Assembly (NCBI GenBank): GCA_030704615.1
Contig: CM060732.1
Span: forward strand, 42,759,053 to 42,823,052
DNA length: 64,000 nucleotides
From: Takakia lepidozioides
Taxonomy: Eukaryota > Streptophyta > Takakiopsida > Takakiales > Takakiaceae
Reading direction: 5' to 3'
Below, in pieces: positions 1 through 12,374 of this stretch. How positions within the stretch are numbered: the stretch's first letter is position 1; each line of letters opens with the position of its first letter. The notes beneath the pieces were generated by a model that searched no databases, had not been told where the DNA came from, and was given only the letters and a program-made list of their open reading frames with translations. The translations under genes were made by a program, and so were the position numbers.

Positions 1-1003
1 GAGTGGGTGATGAAGATTCAATATGCTGGAGAGCAGCCTACCATCTTATCAAAGATCACCTGCTAGCATTAACTTCAAACATTATTCCTGGGATTCTCCA
101 TTTTATGCGTTGATTTTTAAAGCATGTAGCAATTGCTAGATTAGAGAAATGGAAGTTGTTGTGTAATAGTTAAGGTAGAGATACGAGTGTGAATGCCACT
201 AGCTCTAACTCCTGGGGCAACACACCCCCTCATCTTTAAAACGTAAGAATTAGAGGAGCATACTTTCACATCTTGTGTTCATTGCTTGTTATCACTTTGA
301 TGACGGTATTGTGGACAACCAAGTTGCAATGAGCATATACCACCTCTGTAGTGGTTGTATCAATTGGTGTCGCAAAGGTGTCCACCTTTCCGCCGAAAGG
401 TAGTAGCCCTTTAGGGTCAAGAGACACATAATTTACACTTTCTTTGGGAGGCGACATACTGTTTTTTTAATCATGGTAATGTGGACATCCAAAGGTGGTT
501 AGGGCGGCTTCAGGTAGAGTTCTCTCATTGGACTCCCAACAAATCAGATGATACGTAGTCCCCGTGTGACATTTACTGTTAATGGTTTATAAGATGTTTG
601 TCAATGACAAGGTTGAGGTAAAATCTCTCTAGTCATATGGTGAATTTCTCCGCAATTTGTTGGGTTGATGTACATGGTGGCCAAGGTGAATTTGGTAAGG
701 TTCATTTTTTTGGATGTAACAAGGTAGGTGCGTAGCCTCGATTATCGCCAGATGTCAGTTTCTTGGGGGGTGAAATTCGCCCAATGGCGGGCCTTCAAGG
801 GTTAACATCTCCAACCCGAAGTAAGCGCAAAATGTGTTGTCAGTACATCCAGAAGGACTATTTTGCCTTCCATTTGGTAAGTGGATCCTTTCTCAAGGCT
901 AGGGCTGTGTTGCCCAACTGGTTGACCCCAATAACCCCTTTTTATATACGGACGACGTCTTGTTGCCTGGTAGTAGCATCCAACTTCGCGAAGTGCATGT
1001 GGC
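1..1003. other. No recognisable gene
   Basis: Only short reading frames are present, on both strands, none with a recognisable domain. The overlapping frames near 763-1032 face each other and neither looks like a protein I know. No LTR, RNA gene or tandem repeat was recognised before the MITE at 1007. Confidence 0.4.
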
Positions 1004-1006
1004 TTA

Positions 1007-1451
1007 GAGCATGCCCAGCAGAGGCTCACTAAACTGCCTCGCCATCACTATGTTAAGGAGGCGTATGGTGAGGCCCGCAAGCTAGATGGCGCACTAAACT
1101 GCCTCGCCATCGCTATGTTACGGAGGCGTATGGTAGGGCCCGCAAGCTAGATGGCGCGTGGGCTGGCAAGAGCCCCAGCAACAACCCATCATAACAAGAA
1201 AGGAGTAATCCAGGCTGACGTGAGAGTGGGCCCCGCCACCTGCCCACCACGAGTCGTTACATGTGAGGCTAAGTGGTAGCTAGCGGGGGAGAATGTCACA
1301 CACCAAAACTCGTGTAGATAGCAGTGGGGCGAAACTTGGTGAGGCTCACCATTTTGAAAAGCGTGATAGTGCTGCTGGGGACGGGCGATCTCGGTAGCCG
1401 CGCTACTTTGATGATAGTGCGCACTAGATGGAGCGCCTGCTGGGCATGCTC
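1007..1451. mobile_element. PIF/Harbinger (Tourist-like) MITE
   Basis: The ends form a perfect 15-bp terminal inverted repeat, GAGCATGCCCAGCAG at 1007-1021 and its complement at 1437-1451. Each end is flanked by TTA (1004-1006 and 1452-1454), the 3-bp target duplication expected of PIF/Harbinger transposons. The TIR resembles the GAGCATCTCCA-type ends common in plant Harbinger elements. At 445 bp with no coding capacity it is a non-autonomous copy that would depend on a transposase elsewhere. Confidence 0.8.
1028..1157. repeat. Two 65-bp tandem units inside the MITE
   Basis: The segment starting ACTAAACTGCCTCGCCATC at 1028 is repeated at 1093 with about four differences by eye (unit 65 bp). 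The duplication is internal to the MITE and was probably acquired by replication slippage after the element formed. Confidence 0.85.
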
Positions 1452-1508
1452 TTAGTTAATTCCAATGCACCACTCCATTCGCATTATAAGTTATGTGGGT
1501 ATTTGTGT

Positions 1509-1678
1509 AGGTAGCCCAGTGGTTGCGTGTTTGTACCTTGCCTGTGCACAACCTAGATGATCCTGGGTTCAATCCTTCAACATGTGCCTTCAGACCGTCC
1601 ATTGGGACCTCGATGGCCTGTGTGTTGAGCAGTAGGCTCTGTAAATTCAGTGGACGATAAAGTAACTTTATCTTTATC
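1509..1678 (+). mobile_element. tRNA-derived SINE
   Basis: An A-box-like GTAGCCCAGTGG (1511-1522) and a B-box GGGTTCAATCC (1565-1575) lie about 50 bp apart, the spacing of a tRNA-type internal RNA polymerase III promoter. A tRNA-unrelated body follows and ends in a CTTTATCTTTATC tail. The direct repeat TTTGTGT flanks the unit (1502-1508 and 1679-1685) and fits a short target-site duplication. It sits about 50 bp beyond the MITE. Mobility would depend on a partner LINE. Confidence 0.75.
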
Positions 1679-1689
1679 TTTGTGTGAGT

Positions 1690-2766
1690 TGTAACTTGTA
1701 ACATAAAGCCAATTAGGATATTGCCAGCTCATGTGATAAGGGAAATTAATATTCCAATCCTGGACTTAGTAGTATGTGATGTCCAACAACAGATGAATGT
1801 TCTCATAAGGAAAGAAAATAGGAAAAAAAATAGCTGATGCCACCCAGTCAGTTTTTTTCTCCCATAACCCCCTAAGGATGAGGTGGAACGATAAAAGTGC
1901 ATAGTGCTGCAACTGCCGAGAGGCGGAAGAAGTCTAGCATCTAGGCGACTACAAAGAAGGAAAGTGTTTTTTGATGGTTGGTTTCACTACTCATAGGCAA
2001 GAGGCTTTGGTGCTGCATGCAAAAGCTGTTGAGGAGAATAGAGCATAGTCATGAACAGTCATGATTGGATATTGAAATATGGGCAAGCCACATGTCAGAG
2101 ACTCTTGAAGTAGTGGAAAAGAAAGAGGGATGCTATGGATTTTCATAGGTGAAGTTGGTAATTGCATTCAATATCACCAATCCTATAATCCACCGACTCA
2201 CATTTCTAGAAATACTTGGGCTCGAGCACTCCTCCCCTCACATTTAGACCTCCTCAAAGGTCAGAAAAGAGAACAATTTTGTGCGTTGGATCCAGTTTAC
2301 ATTTTGCTTCTGACGAATGTTGTTGACCAATCGATATTGGAAACTTCTCTGAGAGCTATGGAAAAATTCCTTGGAGAGAAGAATGTGATCTTCACCCAGA
2401 AAACCTGTCCCCAAAGTATCTTCCACATTGTTGGGGTACTACGTGGATCTAGCAGAGATTCTTGTCTGGTATTTTCCGAAACTTTTCCAGTTCAGCTGTC
2501 TATTTGTCAGAATTATTCAAAATTCGTTGTAACGCAAACCCCAGTAGAAGGAGAGCAGAACTGACATAACCTGGGTCAAGCCCTTAAGTAGCAAAATTAA
2601 AGTTGGAGAAGAAAAGCTCAAAGTTATCAGAAATTCCAGTTCGGATTTTCTCCGTTCTTGGAAAGCCAGACCCCCTCGAGTATCCGAGAGTCAAAGCACA
2701 AGCCTAAGAACGAAATTTCTGCGAATCGAAGGAAGATGCCACAAAACCCTTAGACATCGACTTAAC
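1690..2766. other. Intergenic; one unassigned ORF
   Basis: The longest frame is 2130-2564 (+, 144 codons). It shows no domain I recognise, no signal peptide and no repeats. It could be an exon of an unknown gene or chance; I do not call it a gene. Nothing else is evident, and a downstream exon of the minus-strand gene at 2767 could also lie here. Confidence 0.3.
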
Positions 2767-3708
2767 TTACATACCTCGCTCTTTCAGAAACTCTTGAAAC
2801 TCCTGCCAGCTCAACCCTTGCTTGATGTATCGCACGTTGGACGGGTCATATGGCCCTCGAATTCGATCGATGCTTTGTATGATGGCGGTCGATGGTAGTA
2901 CCGGTTCACCTGGATCAAATGCTGTGGGCCTCATCAAGGAAGAAGAAAAGCCCTGCAGCAACAAGCACCGCACGTTTTCAGATATATGAGTGAGATGGGC
3001 GAAAACTGTCGATGTACAAACAGCTAACTTTCTGAACTGTACTACGTATATGGATGTGCCCCGGCTGCGGTTGCTGGTTTCTGTAAATCGACCATACAGC
3101 TTTGTTTCTTTCTTTTCAGGTTGGATCTATACCTTCGGTGTGTCAAAATTTGATGGACCTGCATCTACCATCTCTCACCTCCAACTTGTGTATATCATTT
3201 CCCCCCACTACATCTGTCTCTAGGAGTGTAATCACAACTTAGCATTTGAAAACAATCCACAAATAGGATGTCTGCGCATTTGCCAGACATGTATAGAAAC
3301 AGATACCTTAAAAATAATGACCTGGTCTTCCTCATTCTCCACCATAGCATGTACACACACAACTTCGGAACGCGCCTTTCCCGTGTATACTTCTAGTCTG
3401 CGTATATCGAAGTCGACCCCTTCTCCTACTCGTTCTTCAATCCCATCTCCAGACCTTACCCGTGGCCTGCCTTTGAGGTCCTTCGTTCTCTCTTCTTTGA
3501 GAACCCAGCAATTGAGTAATCCCTCCTTGCTCAGCCATGACTGACTGCTGGACCGCTGACTTCGGAAAATGGATAAACGAGTGCGAATTGGAGATTGTAA
3601 AGGAGGGGAGGTAGAAAGATGAGTTGGAGGAGGTGAGAGGACCGAAACACTTGCAGAGCTGTAGTGAGGCTGGTAGCTCGTAGCAAGAGCGGGAGCTGCC
3701 CAAGCCAT
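2767..3708 (-). CDS. Probable plastid-targeted DUF7734-type protein, two exons
   Basis: Exon 1 runs 3708-3307 and exon 2 2952-2767. The donor AAG|GTATCT and acceptor CTGCAG|GGC join in phase to a 195-aa protein. The first ~60 residues are rich in Ser, Pro and Arg and nearly free of acidic residues, as in a chloroplast transit peptide. The C-terminal ~100 residues carry the pattern I associate with the plant DUF7734 family: a 'VHAMVENEEDQVIIFKGFSS' stretch spanning the intron, then 'LPSTAIIQSIDRIRGPYDPS' and 'YIKQGLSWQEF'. The biochemical role of the family is unknown to me. Exon 2 ends in GAG|GTATGTAAG, a near-perfect splice donor overlapping the stop, so another exon may follow downstream. 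Family assignment is from memory of the pattern; the reading frame and splice sites are directly visible. Confidence 0.65.
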
Positions 3709-5268
3709 ATCCAGACTTCCTCAATTCTTTCACCTAGAGGAAGGATTCGAAAGGCAGATGTGTTCCTCACTGGACAGATTAACTTACACAAGGTTTAAGA
3801 TCATTACTGCATATTGTTCAAAGAACCTGGAGTGGCAGCGTTCTGATGGGAAGTGCAATACTTTGTCCATGAATACTTTTGCATTGTCTCAGGTCGGTTC
3901 CAGACTAGTGACTAGAACAAACACTAATAAAAATGTGGCTCTCGTCTACCTCTTTGTCCATTACATAGATGCCATGTCAGCTAGAGCCGCCGCCAGCCAC
4001 TAGACAAACTTACCAGCCTTTTGAAACCAAAAAGAGGACAAGAATGGTGCTAGTGGACAAAATCAAACCATGACTATCCTTCTTTGTTCAGGACTTTTTG
4101 TTGAAAGTACCACACACAGTCATGGAACCTTCCGAAAGAGCTCTGCTATAGAGCAAGGTGGGAAGAGATGGAGCCATAATAAAGAGGCAGACAGAGCCAT
4201 CAAGAGGCTTCTTTGGTTGTCCACTGGAGAAGATTTGGGGCCTGCTACCACCATGGCCCCAAATTTGTTATGCTTTGTCCCCTGAGGTGGCAAACATAGA
4301 GCAATGACAGGGCATGTTGGGGCACTGGACAATGCCATGTCTGAATGCGTGTCGTGGACGAGACCCGATTTTCAACCAATCAGAGAGCTTAGTCGCTTTG
4401 TCCGGTCGCTAGTCTGGAACCGCCCTCAGAGCAAGTACTTCACCTGTGGATGACCATGTTATAAAATAGTCCAAGACAGGCACTTGGGACCAGCCAAGTC
4501 TTAGCTTCCCGGCCAGCCACTCCCTGACATATCTGCAAGAATGAGCTTTTGAAAGAAATCGATGGGAGATTAAGTACACAAAAAATACAGGTCTGAAACG
4601 ATAATCTTTGTCGTTAACAGCCAAATTTGGGTAAACGCTCAGCAAATCGCCAAAAATGAGCAAAAAAGGAGACCATTCTAATAAGACCAACTCTTCACAA
4701 AATGGGCCTCAGCATGTGTGGGCCTCGCATGATTCCATAAGCTCAACCATCCCTCCAAAGGCTCCAACATCTTTTCTCACATAAACCAGCGACTTCTGCA
4801 GTATTCATCCTTCCAGGTGGAATAGTTCTCTGCAATTTGTCCATTTCTTCCACAAACAAACACCCATCTGGGAACGATCTTAACCACCCATAGCAGCCCT
4901 TTTTTCCCAAAAAACCATCTCCAACTGAGGAGCTCTTTTTGCCTTGGTAGTCCAGAGAGCACACCCAGCTTCCTTGAGCAGCCCCTCTTAATTTCTCTCT
5001 ATTAGGCCTTTCAAGATGTCTTTTCTGTATGAGTCGCAGCCTCGTCCCCTCAGCTCTTCTAGATTTACTAGCTTTGAAGTTTGTTTCTTTATTTCTCACG
5101 GACAAACACACGATGGGATAAAGGTCAATCTTGTTTGAATTTTATGTTACTGTGGCTGGAATATGTACTTCGTTGAATGTCAACCCTTCAACTTGGAGAG
5201 CGACACATATATCAAACTGAGTGGCTAGAAGTGCTTTGCTTCCTTACCACCTTTCAAAGGTTCGGAAA
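3709..5268. other. Intergenic between two minus-strand genes
   Basis: Several 60-120 codon frames occur (for example 3758-4003 +, 4409-4690 - and 4743-5111 -) but none has recognisable domains or splice-linked continuations. The part just above 3708 probably holds the promoter and 5' UTR of the DUF7734-type gene, and that just below 5269 the 3' UTR of the crooked-neck gene. Confidence 0.4.
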
Positions 5269-8200
5269 TCAATCCTCCTCATCAGAGCCCAGTTTTTGCT
5301 TTTTCCACTTATATGCAGCTTCCAGTATCTTAAGGTTGGGGGCCATTCCCGTCTGCTCTGGGAAGATGTAGTCTGTGTATTCCTCATACCTGTCATCAGC
5401 CAATTGTAATCAATTTAGGAACACATCTATATCCCTTTCACTCCTCCCTTGTCTCAATATCTAGGAACTCCCAAAACATCAAAATATGATGACACCAGAA
5501 AGAAGCCCATGTCCTGATGACAGGGAGGATAAAAGGTGAGCTTGATTTCTATGGATAAGTATTGCATACCCAGCAGGTGTACCATCCTCTGATGTGATGG
5601 GTCGCTTTCGCTTCACCCTTCGCGGCATCTTCTTCTGCACATCCGCAACATTTCCAAGCTCTGCAAAACCGCGCTCTGCATCCCGCCATTCCTCCAGCAG
5701 CATTGCCCTTTCCTCTTTTTGATCAGGTGCTGACGTTCGCAAGCTTTCAAAAGCCCTTTCAAACACCCCTGCCATTGCACAAAGTTTTGGTGCATAATTC
5801 AGTCAATTGAAACTTCTGTTAACAACCCACCCTCTTTTCCTTTATAACTTCCTTTCCTAAACACAAGCAAAATGTATGTCTCCTGTCTATCTGTCTCTGG
5901 CTATGGCAAGCAAAGTCTAATGAGCACATCAGCAGTATGTCTGCCTGTGCCTCAAGCAACAAAGATGCCATGCTATGAGGTTTCTGGAGCCACCCTGGAG
6001 GGAAGGATTCGACTTCATCTACAGATGCAAATCACCAAATTGTGGGGCCAAATGAGGAGAAACCTCCAAGCTATCAAGGGAAAATCCTGCTACCCACCTC
6101 GGGAGTGAAGCACTCGGTCCTTTGTTTCCATGAGCAAAGTGTCAGGATCAGGGTCCCTGCCTTCTTCTTGTGCCCTGAACTCCTCAGCCAAGGGTACAGT
6201 TGCCTCAAATTTGGCAAAGCTGACCCACACTTTTAGATGCTTTGTGCGGTCCAGCAATCTCTCATACAGTTGTCGGGTTCGCTCATGCTCCCCTTCAGAT
6301 ATCTCAAACTCAATATATGCCTATCACAACCACAAAAACATATTAAACTAAATTGAACCTGAATAAAATTGAGCAGAATATAACAGATTGATTGCAGAAT
6401 ACTACATTGCAAAAAGGCCCCAACATGCAGACAAAATGCCCACCTTCCATAGCAACTCAGGCATATCAAGGACAGGTTGTGCAATGGCAAGTTCAAAAAT
6501 TGAACGCCCCCTCTCTGTCTCTCCTAGAGACCTCTCTAGCTCTGCAAACTTGCTCCATGCATAACAATTTGCAGGTGCCCATTCCAGGTACTTTTCATAC
6601 AAGGTTCGACATCGGTCGATATTTCCAAGCTGCAGTTCTATCTCAATGTATGTCTTGAAGATCTGCACAGTCCCAAACCCCAACAAGCTTTCTCAGTCGA
6701 AAGTCCTTCAACAATTCACAAGGCATAACTAATCAAGTCCTTTAGAGGAAACTGCTATGTGTTCTCCATCTTTCACTTCAACAGCTAAAGCTTGGCGAGC
6801 ACACATATCTTACATGGTAAACCAAGACACAACACATCACTGGACAGGACTAGCACTATTCTCTTAGACCTTTCAAACCATATGAGTGACCACAAAGGCA
6901 CCAGATAACAAGAACACTTGTCATTACTTTGTCTTTTGGAGCGATGCCAATGGCAGAGCCCAAGACTTTCCGAGCAGCCTTGAGGTCTTTCTGTCGGATC
7001 TCAAACTGTGCCGCCATCAGCCACATCTTTGCAAATGAAAACTTCTTATGCGGAATCAACTTCAAACACTCCCTGCAAACACCACCATATCCAGCCCTTG
7101 TCAGCAATGAAATGCATGAAAACTGGCCTTACACACCACACCACCTATTGAACATCCTACTTGCGGTTCCCGTGACTAGAAGTGACCAGGCCCTGTCCCT
7201 TATAAATAGCCTCCTCATTTTCAGCAATCGGCTGAATGTCAAACAGTAGGTTGCCCATGTCAGGCACGTTGGATAAGCTGGGCAAAAAAAATCCAAATGA
7301 TCTCCAGATAACAGACTCTAGTAATGGGTACTACGCACAAAAAGGATGGTTGTCATATTTGCTCAAGTTGAGAATTCAGAGTGAATACATCACATTGATG
7401 CTACATTGATTTAAGATATTTCTAGGGAGATTTTCCAGACAAGCTGTGCATATTGTGGTTGGTCCCACTGTAAAAATTCTGCTCTCCTCCCATCCCCAGG
7501 GTTCTCTCGGTCTACTGCCGTAGGTCTACAGCGAGGGAAGTCTAAATTGTACTCATACTCTCTCCCTCCCTCTGATTTCTATCTCCGAAGTAAGCCTGGA
7601 ACTATTGCAACTGTTCTGAGCAATCACTAGGCCCTCTACCTGTATACCTCCCTTGTCCGGTCCCAATCTTCCGCCTCCAGCTCCTCATATAATGCATAGT
7701 TGATCCTATGAGCACGGCCAGAGATTAGAAACAAACAATTAGGTCCAAATATGGAACAGCCCAGCCCTAATCTGTCTTGGCTTTGGACACACAGTGAAGC
7801 TAATAGTTGGCGACTGTATCTTACCAGAGATAGATGTAGCGTTGCCAGTAACGCTTCTCCTCTGCAGGGGGCACGTTTGCTATGGCTCTCTCATACACCT
7901 CCCTAACCTTAGCTTTATCACCGACGCTTTCCTCCAGCCGGGCATAATCAAACCATACATCATAATTCAGAGGATTTTTTTTCACCTCTTCTTCATATTG
8001 AAACCGTCTTTTCCCCACAATAACGTCCTCAATTCCCTCCCTGTCTCCGTACTGTTTCTCAAATTGTACGAACTTCCGATAGAGGTCTTCAGCCTGCCCC
8101 TTGGGAATGTGGTCTAATGCATACTTGTATATGCAACGTGCTCTCTCTATCTCCTTAAATCTTTCCTCAAAATCAGCAAACGCTACAAACAATTCTTCTG

Positions 8201-8981
8201 TCTGCCCATCCTCTCCAAGCTGCTCAATCGCTCGCTCGTAGCACTTACGTCCCTTGGCAGTTTCTCCACTCTTTACCTCAAATTTGGCATACCGAACCCA
8301 TGCCTTCACCGTCGGATGACATTGCACATACCTGTCATAAATTCCTCTTGCTCTGTCTATTTCGTTATACCGGAGCTCAAATTTGATGTAGGCAGACCAG
8401 CCATGGTGGTCAGGCTCCCACGCCATCCATCTTTCAAAGATCTGCCGAGCACCTGCTACATTACCAAGCATTTCTTCCATGTGAACATACTTATACCATA
8501 GCTGGTCGATCCGAGGAAGGAGGGATACAGCCCTGTCCCACACATTCCTTGCATGGTTTACAAACCGGTGCTTCATCTCCATCTCTGCATACTTCAGCCA
8601 AAGAGTGGTGTTGCGATAATCCACCTCCAGTGCTCTCTCCCAAATTGACCTGGCCCGGGCAAAGTCTCTCTGGCTTTCTTCCCACTGTGCATATTTCACC
8701 CACACACTGGTGTTCCATCGCACTCGTCGAATTAGGTCTTCAAATTCCTTGCGTCTCCGCAGTCGATACTCTGCAAGCTCTTCAGTATCAGTGATTTTCT
8801 GCTTGGGAGGTCGAATTTCAGCCTCCTGTCGTTCCCTCGCCTCTCTTAGAATCTGTTCAGCTGTGATTTGTACAGGAGCCGGGGTCTTGTTCTTCACACG
8901 CGTCGGGCGAGGCAGCTTCACCTCCGTCTCCTTCCTGGTCAGAAACCCTAATGCAGGATCTGCCTCCTTCATCCCCATCAT
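5269..8981 (-). CDS. CRNKL1: Crooked-neck-like splicing factor (CRNKL1/CLF1/Syf3), seven exons
   Basis: This is the HAT-repeat scaffold of the Prp19/NTC complex, which stabilises the catalytic spliceosome in the nucleus. Exons read by eye: 8981-7825, 7705-7640, 7072-6928, 6662-6444, 6320-6098, 5768-5570, 5389-5269. All have GT...AG borders and consistent phases. The total is 2130 nt, 709 aa plus stop, the usual plant length. The N-terminus has the family block '[19 protein letters not shown]'. Then come about 15 half-TPR (HAT) repeats with W..Y..E and RAR.I(W/Y)ERA patterns, for example '[15 protein letters not shown]' and '[10 protein letters not shown]'. The C-terminus ends '[14 protein letters not shown]' and a short acidic tail. 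I chose the ATG at 8981; a second Met lies at residue 2 and the conserved block starts near residue 23, so the start is secure to a few codons. No frameshift or stop was seen. It is the clearest intact gene in the window. Confidence 0.96.
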
Positions 8982-9539
8982 GGCTGTCTATCTGCACCTT
9001 CTTCAACCACTTCACAGTTCACACTTCAAGAAAAACTACACCGCCCCATACCCCCCACCAAAAACACAACCCCGCACAAAGTCTCCCCACCTGTGCTCAC
9101 TCACAAGCGCACCCCCACACACACTCTTGTTTCTCACATTTCTCACATTGTTTATGCCATTTCCGTGCTGTAGACAGCTAGCCCCATTATATTGGCAGCA
9201 TATATTAGCCAGGGGATGTCTTCATGCACCAGTCAGGTCTGGAATTCATTTTGTTCTCTCAATTGTTCTTACTCATGCCCTTTCTTGTTGGAGACAATGA
9301 ATGCCATTACATTGGTACATCTGTGGTAGCATATGTTTGCGAGGTGATGTCATTATACATGAATGTCGATCTGGTCCTCTACTTATTTGTTTGTTATGCA
9401 TCCTAGCACCATAAGCTCTTTGGTCTTTCTGGCTGTGTAAAATTCTTTATGCTAAACTGCTTCTACCACTTCCAATAGCTTGACCCAGGTCTAATTGACA
9501 AAAGACTACCAGAATGAGATAAAAGCAAAAGAGGAGTCC
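8982..9539. other. Upstream region of the crooked-neck gene
   Basis: The CA-rich stretch 9010-9130 directly above the start codon is likely 5' UTR and promoter of the minus-strand splicing-factor gene. No TATA box stands out. Frames here are low-complexity shadows. Confidence 0.4.
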
Positions 9540-10250
9540 ATACCTTGAGATTGGTAATCTCTCCAGCAGCAAAAACGTTGGACTTGACTTCCGGTGCAGG
9601 TTTGCATCCAGCTTCAAACGGTCCTCGGTGTCCAGCAGATTTGAAAATTCATAGTCTCATAACCATGAAGAGCCCAGGCGCTTCCGGACAGAGCCAAAAT
9701 GGGGATCAACATTGATTGTTCCCCTTCTGTGTGGTGTACGTGGGCCCTTCCAGGACCTCAATCTCCACCCTGAATGCCACACAGAATGTGAGATTTGAAT
9801 GGAGGAATGAGACTATTTTATATCACTATCGGGTCCTGCACAATCGAGTCATTTTGCAGGCTGTCAGAGGATCTGAAAACGGGACTGAAAATTTTGTGCA
9901 CGGAATAAATTAGAGAACTCAAAGTTTTGCACGTCCTATGAAATGGAGCTCAGAGCTTCTTGGGCGCTTTGCATTTGTCCAGCTGCAAGGATTTCTTTGA
10001 TTAAGTTGTTCTGGAAAAATTCAAGTTTGAACGTACGGCATACTTCAGGTAATACAAACATATATCGGAGCTGCACAAACAAGTTAACTGAACTAATTGG
10101 TGTCTACTGCACATGGATTGGATGGTGCGGGTACACAACCTGAATGACCTCCACCTTCTTGGACTCGAGCCACTTGAGGGTCTTTCCAGAGGCTTTGAGC
10201 CCCAGCAAATCCAACAACCTCTCACTCGAAGACACAAGGGTGACCTTCAT
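9540..10250 (-). pseudogene. FSP1/AIF-like FAD oxidoreductase, decayed fragment
   Basis: Two blocks match the plant AIF-homologue/FSP1 family of flavin NAD(P)H oxidoreductases. Block 1 (about 10250-10138) reads 'MKVTLVSSSERLLDLLG' then 'KASGKTLKWLESKKVEV', the strand after the NAD-binding motif. Block 2 (about 9755-9556) reads 'GTINVDPHF', 'LGSSWL', 'NLLDTEDRLKLDANLHRK' and 'NVFAAGEITNLK'; the last corresponds to the conserved FAD-contacting 'VFAIGDIT' motif. Block 2 needs at least two frameshifts and crosses a TGA. The N-terminal FAD-binding part and the C-terminus are not seen nearby. Block 1 ends at CAG|GTTGTG and block 2 at AAG|GTATGG, both plausible donors, so remnants of introns remain. 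I read it as a pseudogene or gene fragment. Family match is from remembered sequence pattern; the disruptions are directly visible. Confidence 0.6.
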
Positions 10251-12374
10251 ATACTGATGTACTCAAATCAAATTCCTCCTTCAGGGCAGATCAAATCACC
10301 AAGTCCTCCACACTCAATCACTAAACGGCAGACACTCTACGAGAGCAAGCATTCAACCGCAAGTCCGAAAGACCAGTAACCTGTCTCGCACAGATCGCAC
10401 AACCCTAAATCCTGGCATGCACTGGGCCCTCCCTAAAACCCTACCTGGGCCCTGAAGCAAACAAGCAAAGGAAGAAATTAATATTAATTAACATATCAGT
10501 TTTTATATTTGACTTCTCCGTCCCTGAAAAGACAAAATAGCCCCTCTCAAGTTCCAAGTTGGATTTGTTTGATGGAAAGTTGTTTCATCCATTCTCTCAC
10601 TCGTCAGCCCATTTCGAGGCGTTTCCGTTGTCAGAATGGGCCTGCCCTAAGTGGGGCTCACCTGTTTTGCCAAAACATGCGTACACCCCACTGGATGCTT
10701 TAAGAGATTCCACAGCCCGGACAAATGATAATATTCCGGGACAACATTCCAAATCTCAGGACACATGCTGTCCCGGGCTTTAACTGTTTAAAAAAAGATT
10801 CTCAGTCGGGCTTTTTCACAACCCCTGAGCAGTACCAGGGCTCTTCTTCGCTCTGATGAAGATCAGCTCACTGGGCTTGCCCTTTAACTTCGGCTATGAC
10901 GCATTTGTGAAAGGGCAGATTTCCCATGCGGTTCTCCTTTTTTCTTTTCTTGGTCGATTGATGGATGAGCTTGTCTATGGGTGCGGTGCACACGGGAACC
11001 TTTATAATCTTTCTTCTTCGTTCTCGCTGGCTTTCCACCCCTTCAGGTTTTGTCATGTTCGCATTTTGAGAATCAATTGTAAGGGCTTGCCTAGATGAGC
11101 AGAATTTCGCACTTGTTGCTTGTTAACAATTACTGCCTGGCTTCTTAAATTGTCAGCTCAAGGCTTGTATGAATTTTCGTAAAGAAGGAATGTTCAAGCT
11201 GGGAAATTGGTGAACGATTCAAGTGAGGTTGCAATTTTTGGAGAGGATGCAATCTTAAGAAATTTCTAGCTTGGGTGGTCAAATTTTCAGTTTTGAAGTG
11301 CTGGATAAAGCATTATGAAGACGGTATGATGCGGACAGGATGGAATGCTGAAGGTGACAAGGGTGGTGGTGGCGCGGTTTCGAGTAATTTAGGGGAGCAT
11401 TTGAATGCAGTTGTTTTGATGCAATTGGCCTCCTTCTCATGATCCGCCTGACATGCTGACCAACACTGATTCAATCCTCCCTGCATATTTTCTGTTCAGA
11501 GTGACTTCAGCACCTTTTTCACACAGGCCATTTTTGTCGGTCTTTTATTGAGATTTGAAGCTGGCAGGTTTGCTGGTATTGGAATGCAGCTTTTAATTTC
11601 AAAGCTCGGTCTTGTTTGGGACTCAAGCTGAAAAGGTAGGTCGTCATGATTCTGCCTTTGCGAGGTATTGCATCGAGGTATTCATGCATAGTACACTTCT
11701 TACAAAAGCTCACACACCCGATATCCCTCAGTATACCTTAATTGTTCACAGTCTTTTGTTTTTGGACTCGCAGTTTGTAGAGAGGCAACGCTAGTGAGGG
11801 CATGCAGATTGATGAGCATGTATGTCAGTAAGTACTACTGACATTGCTCTAAGAAGTAGGAATAGACAATGGACGTGGTTATTATAAAGAGACAGAGCTG
11901 GACCTTTTTTTAAAGCATGTCTCTTGATTGAACCACAGAAAACTTGGACATAAGCTAGAATTCCAGTCTTTACCTTTTTCTGGCCAAAAAACACAAAGTG
12001 CCCATGACAGTTTTCCTTGAGCTTATGTAGACTACGTTTAGAGTTAAGACTCTATGGAGCAAAACTTTGGTTGTTTTTAAGTCAAGTACGCCAGTATTTT
12101 TTTCTGATTCTTTCTTCATCAATTTTGCGTCTGCGCGAGTGATCAGTCATGTACATAACAGTTTTCAATAGATACCCTAAACTCAAAAGTTCGACTTTAC
12201 ATGTAGACGCCGATAACAGTAATTTGTACCAATCCAGTGAGCCTCTTCATAAAATATATGAGTTCCTGACTTCAGTCAGAAACCAAAAACTGCATGTGCA
12301 TTATACAACCCGAATCCCAAAATCCGTATTCGTCAATGGTAAACTGGAAACCACAGCACTGGTACGAAAGTTTT
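10251..12374. other. No confident gene
   Basis: An 80-codon frame at 10859-11098 (+) begins 'MKISSLGLPFNFGY', which could be a first exon, but no continuation with splice support was found. The remainder to 12374 has short frames only. No tandem repeats or LTRs were noticed. Confidence 0.3.

Noticed and set aside
3437-3791. Two further minus-strand frames overlapping the DUF7734-type exon 1
   Set aside because: They are other frames of the same exon; only 3708-3307 splices in phase to the conserved second exon.
10859-11098. 80-codon ORF starting 'MKISSLGLPFNFGY' as a gene
   Set aside because: Only the first residues look like a real N-terminus; no domain, no splice-linked next exon.
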